In this document: one piece after another, positions 55,071 through 63,942 of the stretch | How the letters are laid out: every line of letters starts with the position of its first letter | How positions within the stretch are numbered: the stretch's first letter is position 1 | Assembly: GCF_001541345.2 (NCBI RefSeq) | Contig: NZ_LMVL02000006.1 | Location: 124,001 to 188,000 of the forward strand | Source of the DNA: Gillisella vitis | GTDB lineage: Bacteria > Pseudomonadota > Alphaproteobacteria > Rhizobiales > Rhizobiaceae | Length of the DNA: 64,000 nucleotides | Direction: 5' to 3' | Program-made: the position numbers and the translations under genes | Notes under the pieces: generated by a model | Seen by the model: the letters and a program-made list of their open reading frames with translations, nothing else | What the model was told of the DNA's origin: nothing | Database searches by the model: none

Positions 55071-55967
55071 TCAACCCCACTTCATTTCACCTTTTGCCAC
55101 CTTTGCACCCAGTTCAAGCGACGATGCGTCTGCCAGATTCGGATACCGCTTGGTCATGGCTGCGATCAGCTCGGCGCTGTCCTTGGTGCGGCCCATTTCT
55201 TCTTCGAAAGCAACCAGATAGTCGCGGGTAAACTTGACGGCATCGAGACCTTGTGGCGCACCTTCAACCTGATGGCCGGGAACGACGATTTTGGGTGCGC
55301 GGGCAATGATGCCGTCAAGCGCCTTGATCCACGCCGCACGAAGCGCAACGGTTGCCGTATCGGCGACCCAGACGTGGTTGCCGGAATCGACCAAAACGCC
55401 GCCGAACACGGCTTCAAGCGATGGCACAGAGAGATAGCGACGGTCATGCATATCCGGCACTTCAATGATGTCGATTGCATTGCCTTCGAGATCAAGCGAG
55501 GTGGCGTCGGAGGCTTGTGGGATTACCACGTCGGCCAGCGTCTGCGGGCCATTCTCCTTGAGCTGCGGTCCCCAAACCTTCAATTTTGCCTCGACATTGG
55601 CCTTGATGGCCTCAACGGTGGCTGGCTTGGCAATGACCTTCGCATCGGGAAAGGCTGTAACAATCGGGCGCAGGCTGAAATAATAGTCGGGATCGTTGCA
55701 GCTGATATAGATCGTGGTCAGGCGCTTGCCGGTTGCCTTGATGGCGTCAGCAACCGTTTTGCCATCGGCAAGGGTAAAGCCGCCATCGACAAGGATTGCA
55801 TCTTTCTTGCCCGTGAGCAGCACAGGTGTGCGGCGAAAGCCTGCTTCATTGGCCTGAAAGAATGTCCATGCCAGCGGGCTGCCAGCCGCACGGGCCAAGG
55901 TCAGGGGCAGAGCGGCGGCAACGCCAGCAGCGGCGGCAAGTTTGAAGGTTTCGCGGCGCGTGATCAT
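55071..55967 (-). CDS. metallo-beta-lactamase-fold protein with Tat-like signal, altered metal motif
   Basis: ATG at 55967 follows GAGGGA, and a twin-arginine signal (MITRRETFKLAAAAGVAAALP) follows it, so the protein is probably exported through Tat. The MBL core is visible (KDAILVDGGFTLADGK, then WVADTATVAL and IVVPGHQVEG). The HxHxDH metal motif is replaced by CNDPDYY (SCNDPDYYFSL), so metal binding is doubtful. A frame exists further upstream to 56036, but it lacks a ribosome site. The function is unknown. Confidence 0.8.
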   Translation of the reverse strand: MITRRETFKLAAAAGVAAALPLTLARAAGSPLAWTFFQANEAGFRRTPVLLTGKKDAILVDGGFTLADGKTVADAIKATGKRLTTIYISCNDPDYYFSLRPIVTAFPDAKVIAKPATVEAIKANVEAKLKVWGPQLKENGPQTLADVVIPQASDATSLDLEGNAIDIIEVPDMHDRRYLSVPSLEAVFGGVLVDSGNHVWVADTATVALRAAWIKALDGIIARAPKIVVPGHQVEGAPQGLDAVKFTRDYLVAFEEEMGRTKDSAELIAAMTKRYPNLADASSLELGAKVAKGEMKWG

Positions 55968-56072
55968 TGGAAAGTCCCTCGATGGTGAATTACTGTGCAT
56001 CACTATCTCAGGTCTTGAATCGTCAATAAATATCATTCAATCATACAGACTGTATGATTGAATGAGACAATA

Positions 56073-56969
56073 ATGAGTGACCTGCTGAATCTCAATCGGC
56101 TGATCTTCTTTACAGCTGTTGTCGAGGCGGGGTCTTTTACCGCAGCGGCGGATCGCATGGGTGTGGCCAAGGCCGTTGTCAGCCACCAGATCGCCCGGCT
56201 TGAGGAAGAACTGGGCGTGACGTTGCTGATGCGCACGACCCGCAGGCTGCATGCCACAGAGGATGGCAAGCTGTTTTATCAGCGCTGCGTGCTGATTTTG
56301 CGCGAGGCCGAAGCCGCCTATGGAGAAATGTCGCTGCGCAATGCAGAGCCATCGGGAACGCTGACACTGACCGCCCCGCTCGACTATGGGGCAGCCGTTG
56401 TGGCTCCGACAATTGCCGAGTATCGAAAAGCCAATCCTCAAATGCATGTTGATGTCATCTTTGATGACAGCGTCAGTGATTTGATTGCTGAAAAAATCGA
56501 TCTGTCCATTCGGGTCGGGTGGTTGTCGGATTCCAGCCATCAGGCCCGGCGGCTTGGCACATTTGAACAAATTCTCGTCGCAACACCCGCCGTTGCCAGC
56601 GGTATTGCTGCGAATCTTGCGCCTGCGGATGTCGCACACCTTCCCTGGATTGCCAACAGAGCTTTGAGAAATGCCCTTCGCTGGACCTTCTCTCGTGGCA
56701 AGGAGGAGACGGTGACAGTAGAAGCCCAACCTACTGTGACCACGGATAAAACACCGACGGCCTATGCCTGCATGGCGGCTGGTGTCGGCGTTGCCGTGTT
56801 TCCCGATTATATGGTTGAGGCCGATGTGCGGGCCGGGAAACTGGTGCACCGGCACTGTAAACTTAACGCTTCGAAGGCAGGGTTTTGGATTATGTCTTTG
56901 GTTCAGGCGACGCGCAGGCGTGCGATCTGGTGCCATTTTTCCATGGCTATTGCTCGAAGCTCGCGATAA
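56073..56969 (+). pseudogene. LysR family regulator truncated by an IS6-family element
   Basis: The N-terminal HTH (LIFFTAVVEAGSFTAAADRMG, SHQIARLEEELG) and most of the effector domain are intact up to about residue 259 (VRAGKLVH). From 56851 the frame reads into the insertion sequence and ends with unrelated residues. About 35-40 native C-terminal residues are missing relative to the roughly 300 usual. It is divergent from the MBL-fold gene, which it probably controlled. Confidence 0.8.
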
Positions 56970-57668
56970 TGGCTGGATGGGATGTCGTGGCGGGGAATAT
57001 GAAAGAGATTGGCGATCGGGTCGTGGATTGAAACGAAGCGTTGCAGGTGCCTCGCTGACTTGAAACGCTTCATGATCCGCTCTCGCATTCGGATCGATTG
57101 ATGGGAGTTTTCTGCCCGGTTGTTTAGGCCCTTGTGCGAGCGATGTTCGACGCCGGGCATGATATTGCGCTTTGCGGCGGCATAGGACCGAAGTTTGTCG
57201 GTGATCATCACACGGGGTAAACGACCTTGCCCTTTCAGAAGCTTTCGCATCAAACGCTTTGCAGCCTTGGTATTTCGGCGGCTCTGGACCAACACGTCAA
57301 GTACGAAGCCGCCCTGATCGACGGCGCGCCAAAGCCAATGTTTCTTGCCGGCGATCGTGATGACAACTTCATCGAGGTGCCATTTGTCGCCGAACCTGCC
57401 GGTCGATCGCTTCCGGATATCATTTGCAAAGTGCCTGCCGAATTTCTCAGCCCAGAGCCGCACCGTCTGGTGAGAAACGATGACGCCACGCGCGGCCAGC
57501 ATATCCTCGACCATTCGCAGACTGAGCGGAAACCGGAAATAGAGCCAAACGGCGTGGGCAATCACGTCAGCTGGAAATCGGTGGCGACGATAAAGAGGAT
57601 CACGGGCAAGTCTGGTCATACCGCCAGATCCCACATTTTGCTCGACGCCCGGTTAACGTTACGGTGCC
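56851..57668 (-). mobile_element. IS6-family insertion sequence
   Basis: This 818-bp element is typical of IS6/IS26-type size. The left end GGCACTGTAAACTTAACGC and the inverted right end GGCACCGTAACGTTAACCG agree at 14 of 19 positions. Flanks differ (GGTGCACC and AGCGAATG), so no 8-bp target duplication is left; adjacent DNA was probably rearranged. It carries one transposase gene. Confidence 0.85.
56903..57619 (-). CDS. IS6 family transposase
   Basis: This 238-residue DDE transposase has the start RDPLYRRHRFPADVIAHAVW, the first Asp in DEVVITIAGKKHWLWRAVD, the second in MITDKLRSYAAAKR and the Glu in LNNRAENSHQSI. I prefer ATG 57619; a GTG at 57634 is also in frame. The frame looks intact, so the element may be active. 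Confidence 0.9.
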   Translation of the reverse strand: MTRLARDPLYRRHRFPADVIAHAVWLYFRFPLSLRMVEDMLAARGVIVSHQTVRLWAEKFGRHFANDIRKRSTGRFGDKWHLDEVVITIAGKKHWLWRAVDQGGFVLDVLVQSRRNTKAAKRLMRKLLKGQGRLPRVMITDKLRSYAAAKRNIMPGVEHRSHKGLNNRAENSHQSIRMRERIMKRFKSARHLQRFVSIHDPIANLFHIPRHDIPSSHYRELRAIAMEKWHQIARLRVA

Positions 57669-57673
57669 AGCGA

Positions 57674-57883
57674 ATGGAGGAAGCGACGATGGATGTCATC
57701 CGGCACGTCATCGGCGAGGTTACCGAACAGGAAAAATCACTTCTGGCAACGCGGCAATCAAGGGTCGAGACTGACGAGACGCTCATCCGTGTTGTCGCCG
57801 TCCTTGTTGGATTGGCCTCCTTCCTGACCCGGGCCGGCATTGAGCTCTATCTTGCTCGGCGCGTTAAGCATCAGGATCAATAA
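57674..57883 (+). pseudogene. CHASE3-like sensor fragment
   Basis: A 69-residue frame beginning next to the IS right end reads like a CHASE3 sensor domain (HVIGEVTEQEKSLLATRQ) followed by a transmembrane helix (VVAVLVGLASFLTRAG). It then stops, with no kinase domain. It is probably the remnant of a membrane histidine kinase or chemoreceptor cut by IS-linked deletion. Confidence 0.55.
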
Positions 57884-57913
57884 GCGGGTCAGAAATAACG
57901 CCGCCTAGTTCCA

Positions 57914-57935
57914 GGGCTGCAGGAGTTACTGCAGC
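57914..57935. repeat. inverted repeat in the gene-poor stretch
   Basis: GGCTGCAG-GAGTTA-CTGCAGCC is a perfect 8-bp stem just after the CHASE3-like fragment. It may be a terminator stem without T-run. Between 57884 and 58086 nothing else is recognisable. Confidence 0.3.
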
Positions 57936-58086
57936 CAGTGCCATTACGGCCTTAGGCGGCGGCGATGACCCAGGTTTAAAAGCGCCAGGCACTGAATAAC
58001 AGATTTTCTGTGCCGTGTGGTCAACCAGAGATCTTCCGTATGCCTGCCTGCAAACTGCTTCTATCCCACAGCCGGGCTGTATTGAA

Positions 58087-58362
58087 GGTACTGTAACGTT
58101 AGCCGATACCGGTCAAAAATCTAGCCTGCGGTTCTCGCTTATGCGGCCTGTATGCGGTCGGCGGGCGTGTGATTTCTTTCCACACTTTCATGACTTTTGT
58201 TCTCAAGTCGTGGTGATTGTCGGACGTAAAATCGTGGCATAGAATGTTAAAAATATTGGCTATCCGCGCAATCAATGGCGCAGTGGAAGGCTGCGACAGG
58301 TGCAGATGCCTGAGTTCAACTGCAAGTCCTTCGCCGGATTCAGTCAAACAACGTGAGATCAC
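58087..58362 (-). mobile_element. degenerate IS6-family remnant (second copy end)
   Basis: The left end GGTACTGTAACGTTAGCCG matches the intact element's right-end repeat (GGCACCGTAACGTTAACCG) at 16 of 19 positions. The minus-strand frame behind it (58099-58362) encodes IANIFNILCHDFTSDNHHDLR and VWKEI, which align with IANLFHIPRHDIPSSHYRELR and KWHQI at the C-terminus of the intact transposase. It is therefore a decayed, different IS6-family member in the same orientation, without its other end. Confidence 0.65.
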
Positions 58363-58386
58363 CCGGTATTTTTATAAGGAATCCTG

Positions 58387-59514
58387 ATGCCTTATCCGCC
58401 AGCCATGCGCTTCCTTGCCGCATTGATTTCTTTTCTCACAGTGTTCAGCGAAGCGAATGCCGCAGAAGGCGCGTGGAAAAAGCATGTCTTCGATTTCAAC
58501 AACTCAAGCCTGAATTTTGAAACAGACGTGCCAGGTGATGCAACGGTCGAGACCGTGACAATGGAGGACGCGGAGCCCGGTTCAATCGGCAGGGTGAAGA
58601 TTGTCGGAAAGGTAACGCCCGGTACTGATGGCCAGCAGGTCGAGACGACCATCGTGGCCTATGACCTGCGTAGTCCACCGGCGGCACTGCGGATATGTAA
58701 GTTCGAGACAGAGCTTGACGGTTACACACCTCGTTCCACATTTACCTCCCAAGACCTGACTGAAGCAAACGTCTTTGCTACACAGAGCGACAACGGCAAG
58801 CCGAAGGGAGCTATCCTGAGTCACTGTTTTGCGAGAGGGACGAATGCGCTGGCAATCCACTTTGTCGTGAAGGTCTCTGGTGAACCGACCCAGGACGCAG
58901 CCAAAAAGGCTTTGAGTGAGCTCGACGGCTATTCAATTGCTTTTCTCAGAAATCTACAGTTCTCCGACGGCAAACAGGCAAATTTCGGTGACAGCATGCA
59001 ATCGGTGCCCTTGAGTATTGGCGAACGTAAGATCGACCTTCAAATCCCGACCGGTTGGGAAATCCCAATCAACGACTTTCGAGGACCATTACCGGCTGAA
59101 CTGCACATGATCCGTCGTAGCGGTGATCAGGATGTCGGCCTCATCTGGCTTTTCGTACAGCCGATGACGGAAAAGCCAGATATGGAAAAGACAGGTGCCG
59201 AAATCATCCGAAACTACTTCGTTAAGCAGACATCGGACGTCGACGCGCCGGTACTTCTCGGAACCAACGAAAACTCTACGCTTTCAGAACAGGGGCTTAC
59301 CAATCGAGAGTTCCGCTTTTCCGTCAAAACCTTGAAGGGCGAGGATATCGGAGTCATCGATGCGACCGCAGTGTGGAAGGACAACCAGTTGGCCGTGATC
59401 GCCGAATGGTCGACTTGGGGGCAGACTGCGCGCCGTAACGAATTCTTCTCCCGTCTTCCTGGTATGACGGCATACGATCTCGTACGTTCGGCAGTCCTCG
59501 GGGTTGCGCTCTGA
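58387..59514 (+). CDS. secreted protein of unknown function
   Basis: This 375-residue protein has an N-terminal signal peptide (MRFLAALISFLTVFSEANAAEG, counting from the internal Met) and a mostly beta-rich body with no recognised domain. AAGGA lies 7 nt before ATG 58387. It lies between IS remnants and the exopolysaccharide-type genes. No homolog is recognised; a role cannot be assigned. Confidence 0.65.
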   Translation: MPYPPAMRFLAALISFLTVFSEANAAEGAWKKHVFDFNNSSLNFETDVPGDATVETVTMEDAEPGSIGRVKIVGKVTPGTDGQQVETTIVAYDLRSPPAALRICKFETELDGYTPRSTFTSQDLTEANVFATQSDNGKPKGAILSHCFARGTNALAIHFVVKVSGEPTQDAAKKALSELDGYSIAFLRNLQFSDGKQANFGDSMQSVPLSIGERKIDLQIPTGWEIPINDFRGPLPAELHMIRRSGDQDVGLIWLFVQPMTEKPDMEKTGAEIIRNYFVKQTSDVDAPVLLGTNENSTLSEQGLTNREFRFSVKTLKGEDIGVIDATAVWKDNQLAVIAEWSTWGQTARRNEFFSRLPGMTAYDLVRSAVLGVAL

Positions 59515-59996
59515 TCAGGGAAGTTCTGCGACGCTGATCACGGACATCAATTCAGATATGCCGGGCGGATCACCGGCCAGGTAAGTCAGAACGCCTATGA
59601 CAACGCGACAGGGCATTGTCTGCTCGTTCGGCAAGATTCGAAGCTTTCGGTTGGTGTGACAGCAAGGTGTCCTTCGGACAGAAACGTGTTCTTGTCGTGT
59701 AGACCCACATCATCTTCCCTGTGAAACGGCGTCGGAGGTTAACCCCTGCGATCTGTTCCGTAAGGCTCTGATTAATTGAGATGACATGGAAATCGGATGG
59801 TGTCTCGATCGCAGCCTACGATGACCCTGCTCGCGTTGCGGTTTTGCAATTTAAGTCCGGTGCTTACTGCCTATCGAACCAGGTCAACCTTTGATGCTGT
59901 TTCACACCAATGCGTCATCTGTGTTTTACGGGTTGAAAATGCCGAAGATTGTTGGTGAGCCGTTATAACATGGTGCGCCACGCTATGATTCGATCA

Positions 59997-60947
59997 CTAA
60001 ATGTAGTCGCGCTGCACACCTAAAATCACGTCCATGAAGCGGCTTTTGCGCTCTTGAAGGACGGTATCGGAACTCAATTGAGGCTCTATACGACTTGCCT
60101 GCCATAAACCAAGCGCCGAGGGTACAGCCAACGCTTGTTTGGCTATATCTTTTATAGAGGTCTTTCGAGGCGCACGTGCCTGCTCAAGAACCGCCGTCTC
60201 GACGACGCGGCTATTTGGATTGTCCAGTACCGTTTTATTGTCACTAAATCTCATGCCCCAGAAGAAATCGTCCTTCATCGTCGCTTCGGCACGGGTTGAG
60301 ATGGCGACGCGCCTTGGCCTATAGGTAAGTCCAAGAGTGGATGCCCAGTCGTTCCATTTGAAGCTGTTGATTGCCCGCGAGGTTGAGACGGGGATCCAGG
60401 GAACCCGGAAGGCATCCGCCAGAATTGCACCGTGCATGGACTCGGCCACAATCAGTTCCGACTGTGCGATCATACGTATAACGGCTTTGGCTTCGCCGCA
60501 TGGGTCGATATAGGTCAGGCCGACCTGTGAACTTATGGTTTTCCAGATGCCGGAAACAGCTGACTCCCAATGTGGAACGAAGCTCTTTTTATACAGCTTC
60601 GGTAATTTTCCAAATTCAGGCATATCCGGCACCATAACGGCAGGATCGACTATTCCCATATCCGTCGGCAGCATGAGTTTTTCGGCTGTTAATGGCCCGC
60701 GCACGCAACGTATGTCCCATTGCGCTCTATCGCTCATATCCGGCAGGCTACCATAGCCAAAGCCGCTGCCAATAACCAGCTTGCGGCCCGTAGGGGGAAG
60801 CAGCGCACCGTTGAGAACCGTTCCGACTCCAACCAGAAGCAAGTCGTCATCGACCTCTCTAAAGCCGGGGAGCAGGAAATCCCAAAGCCAGAGATTGAGG
60901 TCATCTCCAAAATTGCCGTTCGCACATTCCCAGTAAAAAGCTTTCAT
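59997..60947 (-). CDS. polysaccharide pyruvyl transferase family protein
   Basis: Starting at ATG 60947 (MKAFYWECANGNFGDDLNLW), the protein is 316 residues and has the ExoV-type start WxxxxxNFGDDLN and SELIVAESMHGAILADAFRVPW near the end. It probably adds a pyruvyl ketal to sugars of an exopolysaccharide. The frame extends upstream to 61004, overlapping the glycosyltransferase, but the ATG at 60947 matches the family start. The preceding 59515-59996 has no recognisable gene; only short frames are visible. Confidence 0.85.
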   Translation of the reverse strand: MKAFYWECANGNFGDDLNLWLWDFLLPGFREVDDDLLLVGVGTVLNGALLPPTGRKLVIGSGFGYGSLPDMSDRAQWDIRCVRGPLTAEKLMLPTDMGIVDPAVMVPDMPEFGKLPKLYKKSFVPHWESAVSGIWKTISSQVGLTYIDPCGEAKAVIRMIAQSELIVAESMHGAILADAFRVPWIPVSTSRAINSFKWNDWASTLGLTYRPRRVAISTRAEATMKDDFFWGMRFSDNKTVLDNPNSRVVETAVLEQARAPRKTSIKDIAKQALAVPSALGLWQASRIEPQLSSDTVLQERKSRFMDVILGVQRDYI

Positions 60948-60963
60948 AGACTTTCTGCATTCA

Positions 60964-62001
60964 TTATAGTTGTTCCTGGATGGGGCTGGTTTGATCTGAA
61001 GCACGAACGGCCTCAGTCGAACGCGATGGCCTTAACTTGCTCACCGTCAGAGATATCAAGGTCAATAGCAATTTTGGATCTTTCACAACCCATTGTGCCA
61101 GAAGTCCAAGCTGCGGCATTTGCCCGCGTTTGATCCTTCCCACCTGACTCCATAAAGCATGGCGCCGCACGGTTTCCTTGCTGTCACGAATTGCTGTGAG
61201 GAGAGCTGAGCGTTTTGCAAATTTTTCCACCAGTATGTTCTGAGCCAGACACATGTCGAATTGCTGTTTAAGGTAGACAGGGGAAGATGCGTCAATACTG
61301 TGGAAAATATTCATTCCCTCTCCGCGCTGCGCACCGTCTGCGCCGCAGAGTGCGACTCGCTTTGCGGCAAGCACGCAATCACTGAAAAACAGCACATCTT
61401 CTGCAGCCAGCCTCAAATGTGCCTCGAATTGAACCTTTGCAGCAAGCGAGCGACCAATAACCATGGTTGATAGGTGCAAAAACTGGCTGAGATAGAGAAA
61501 CTCTCCCTGTTTGAACATGAGCCCCGCCATGTCTGGGACTTCCAGAACGAGCGGCGTGTCCTGAAGACGTTGTACTTTCTCGCGCTGCTCCAGTCCCTGA
61601 ATACTAAAATGAAATTCGAAACCCTCACCACCGCTGATCGAAGCCCAATAGCAATCTGCTTCAAAGCGCTGCATCGTCGCGATCGCGTTTTTGAGATGGT
61701 CTTCATGCCAAGTATCATCAGAATCGAGAAAGGCAATATACTGGCTATTGTCGCCGATATGGGTAAGGCCAGTGTTGCGAGCGCCCCCAGGTCCGCTATT
61801 TTTTTGATGAATAACCCGGATTCGGTCTCGTTGGGATTGGCTCAGTGGTGCGAGTTCCTCCATAATCGGGTGGGGGGATGCATCGTCAACAATGACAATT
61901 TCAAAATTTTGATAGGACTGAGCAAAAACTGACGATAGTCCTCTGCGTAATATCCCATCAATTTTCTGGTAAAATGGAATAATAACTGTAAAATTTGACA
62001 T
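60964..62001 (-). CDS. glycosyltransferase family 2
   Basis: This 345-residue protein has the GT2 start NFTVIIPFYQKIDGILRRGL and EIVIVDDASPH, then GPGGARNTGLTHIGDNSQYIAFLDSDDTW (DxD motif, quoted as descriptor of the 70-100 region). It transfers a sugar to a growing glycan in the cytoplasm. It lies 16 bp upstream of the pyruvyl transferase gene, same strand, suggesting a small exopolysaccharide operon. Confidence 0.9.
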   Translation of the reverse strand: MSNFTVIIPFYQKIDGILRRGLSSVFAQSYQNFEIVIVDDASPHPIMEELAPLSQSQRDRIRVIHQKNSGPGGARNTGLTHIGDNSQYIAFLDSDDTWHEDHLKNAIATMQRFEADCYWASISGGEGFEFHFSIQGLEQREKVQRLQDTPLVLEVPDMAGLMFKQGEFLYLSQFLHLSTMVIGRSLAAKVQFEAHLRLAAEDVLFFSDCVLAAKRVALCGADGAQRGEGMNIFHSIDASSPVYLKQQFDMCLAQNILVEKFAKRSALLTAIRDSKETVRRHALWSQVGRIKRGQMPQLGLLAQWVVKDPKLLLTLISLTVSKLRPSRSTEAVRASDQTSPIQEQL

Positions 62002-62460
62002 ATTTGACCCCCGTCAGTATGTTTCGATTTGAAGCGTCTCAATTCAAAAAATCACCAAACTAATGGTGAAATGGACATGCGTCAGGGACTCAAAATTATA
62101 AAATATTGATATTGCAATTTTTTGTATAAAATATTAAATACTACAATGCGTGACGTGCACTATAGATAATATTTAACGGATATTTATATGTGAACCATAA
62201 TATTAATTAATAAGCAGCGGTATTTTTATTGTCAATAATAAATTTATTATATTTTAAGTTATTTTAAGATGGGAAAAATGCTGGGGCCTCACGTATTTTA
62301 CCGCTCGTAAAATGTTCTGCCGAAATATGTGGCGCCAGCTTGATAGCGTTTGCGAAGGGCGAGCGGTCCGGGGAGGGTAGCGTCGCCTTAAGTTCCAATC
62401 GGCGAGTTGAAATCCACGGCATTGATTTCATGCAACATTCGAAAACGTAATTTCACGCCA
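62002..62460. other. AT-rich gene-poor stretch
   Basis: This stretch is notably AT-rich, with a long run of A/T around 62090-62260, and contains no supported gene. It lies between the glycosyltransferase start and an IS5-type remnant and probably includes the promoter of the glycosyltransferase operon. Confidence 0.5.
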
Positions 62461-62464
62461 GACG

Positions 62465-62665
62465 GCAAGGCAAGATCCAGTCCATCTGGTCGTGGATAGT
62501 CCGGGCCTGAAGGTCTTTGGTGATGGCGAATGGCTGGAAAACAAGCACAAAATCAAAGTAAAGCGGAAGAGATGGCGCACGCTTCACCTTGGTCTCGATC
62601 TTGTCAGCGGAGAAATCATCTGCTCGGAACTGACCACGGATGATGTCGGTGACCCCACCCTTCTA
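62465..62665 (+). pseudogene. IS5-type transposase fragment
   Basis: The frame reads PVHLVVDSPGLKVFGDGEWL, then KVKRKRWRTLHLGLDLVSGE and ICSELTTDDVGDPTLL. This is the central DDE domain start of IS5-family transposases (D in VDSPGLK). It has no start or C-terminus; the reading after about 62665 is unrelated. Confidence 0.7.
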
Positions 62666-62949
62666 AGAAGGCCGCCGTGCCGTCGCAGGTGCAGGCTGCC
62701 CCGCAAACGGGCGGACACGCCAAAATCTCTGCGTTTAAAGGGCCTATTGGTGGTCGGCTTCAAATCGTTTCGTTGTTACTCAAAAATTCGGTCATTCGAG
62801 GCATCCACTCTTCTAAAAAACCTATGCCCCATTTATGATTTTTCCGACTATACAATATCATTCTTCACAATCATCCTCCCGAATGAATTATGAATTTTAC
62901 CCCACCGTCGAGCAGTACATGCGGGTAAAATATTATCGGGAGATTGCCC

Positions 62950-63885
62950 ATGTCCTCCAAAAAATTGTCAGAATATTTGTCCGATGAAAATTTGTACTAT
63001 GTCCCCGAAATATTTGACTGCATGTCAACGAAAGCCGCCGAAATAAACGGCTTCAAAATGGTAATGATATCCAGCAGTGACTTCTCCTGTGCTTACACCG
63101 GCATTCCCGACCTCAAGCTTCTGACGGTTGACGAATATGCTGGCATGGCGGAGCGCATTACCAATATGACGGACATGCCCCTGTTCATTGATGCCGATGA
63201 GGGGTTTGGGCGCCCGTTGCAGACATTTCAAGGATGTCGGCGGCTGGCCAAGGCGGGTGCGCAGGCAATTTTGATCACGGATCTTGCCGCCAATGGCAGG
63301 CCGGGATTGTTGCCGATTGAAGAGGCCGTCTACCGGTTCCGCGCTGCCAAGGATGGGCTTGCGGGGACGGATTGCTTGCTATTGGCCCGCTGCGACCACA
63401 GCGTTGATAACGACTTTGACGAATTTGTAGAGCGCTGCAATCGTTACCTCGAAGTGGGTGCGGACATCATCTGCCCGCTGGAGCTAAATCGCTCGCAAAA
63501 ATATGGCAGCAAGATTGCCGCAGCCAAGAAGGTGGCCGAACATGTCAAAGCGCCCTTCTGGTATCCCAATATGGAAAAGGAAAAGGCTGAAGAGATCGCT
63601 AGCCTGCGGGAGTACGGCTATAAATTTGCCGGCGTCCATTATGCCTTTCGCGCGGCTATGCTGGCTATTCTGGACGCTGGTCGGCACGTGTTTGAGAGCG
63701 GTACAAACGAGTATATCGCAACGGCGCATGATCACACGGGCTACAAGTTTCATTATTCGCCGATGAGTGCGTTTTTCAGGGGTGGCGAGTGGGTCGATAG
63801 GGAGCGCCAATACGTGTCAAACCCTGACGAGGCTTTGGCCGTGCGCCTTGAAAAACACTTCACGGGTCCGACTGACAAATTCTGA
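62950..63885 (+). CDS. PEP mutase / isocitrate lyase superfamily enzyme
   Basis: This 311-residue TIM-barrel protein has the family metal motif FIDADEGFGRPLQTF and LLLARCDHSVDNDFDEF at the active-site loop. Members include PEP mutase, 2-methylisocitrate lyase and oxaloacetate decarboxylase. GGGAG precedes ATG 62950. The LARCDHS loop lacks the KKCGH of isocitrate lyase, so a PEP mutase/phosphonopyruvate-like or other C-C lyase is more likely. The specific reaction is not assigned. Confidence 0.85.
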   Translation: MSSKKLSEYLSDENLYYVPEIFDCMSTKAAEINGFKMVMISSSDFSCAYTGIPDLKLLTVDEYAGMAERITNMTDMPLFIDADEGFGRPLQTFQGCRRLAKAGAQAILITDLAANGRPGLLPIEEAVYRFRAAKDGLAGTDCLLLARCDHSVDNDFDEFVERCNRYLEVGADIICPLELNRSQKYGSKIAAAKKVAEHVKAPFWYPNMEKEKAEEIASLREYGYKFAGVHYAFRAAMLAILDAGRHVFESGTNEYIATAHDHTGYKFHYSPMSAFFRGGEWVDRERQYVSNPDEALAVRLEKHFTGPTDKF

Positions 63886-63924
63886 CGAGATGACAGCGCC
63901 TTCGGCCAAGTAAAGACCTCCGGC

Positions 63925-63942
63925 GAAGCCGTTACAGGCTTC
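63925..63942 (+). terminator. weak hairpin after the PEP mutase-like gene
   Basis: GAAGCC-GTTACA-GGCTTC lies 40 bp after the stop. The 6-bp stem is followed by CTCCC and not by a T-run, so termination is uncertain. Confidence 0.3.

Noticed and set aside
57227..57673. Upstream part of the plus-strand frame that leads into the CHASE3-like fragment
   Set aside because: This stretch lies inside the insertion sequence, antisense to the transposase; the native fragment begins only after the right end of the element.
57884..58086. Possible small RNA or tRNA in the gap
   Set aside because: An 8-bp inverted repeat is present but no cloverleaf or promoter pattern could be recognised.
62666..62893. 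Rest of the frame behind the IS5-type fragment
   Set aside because: The residues after the DDE fragment do not follow the transposase and resemble a frame-shifted or unrelated tail.
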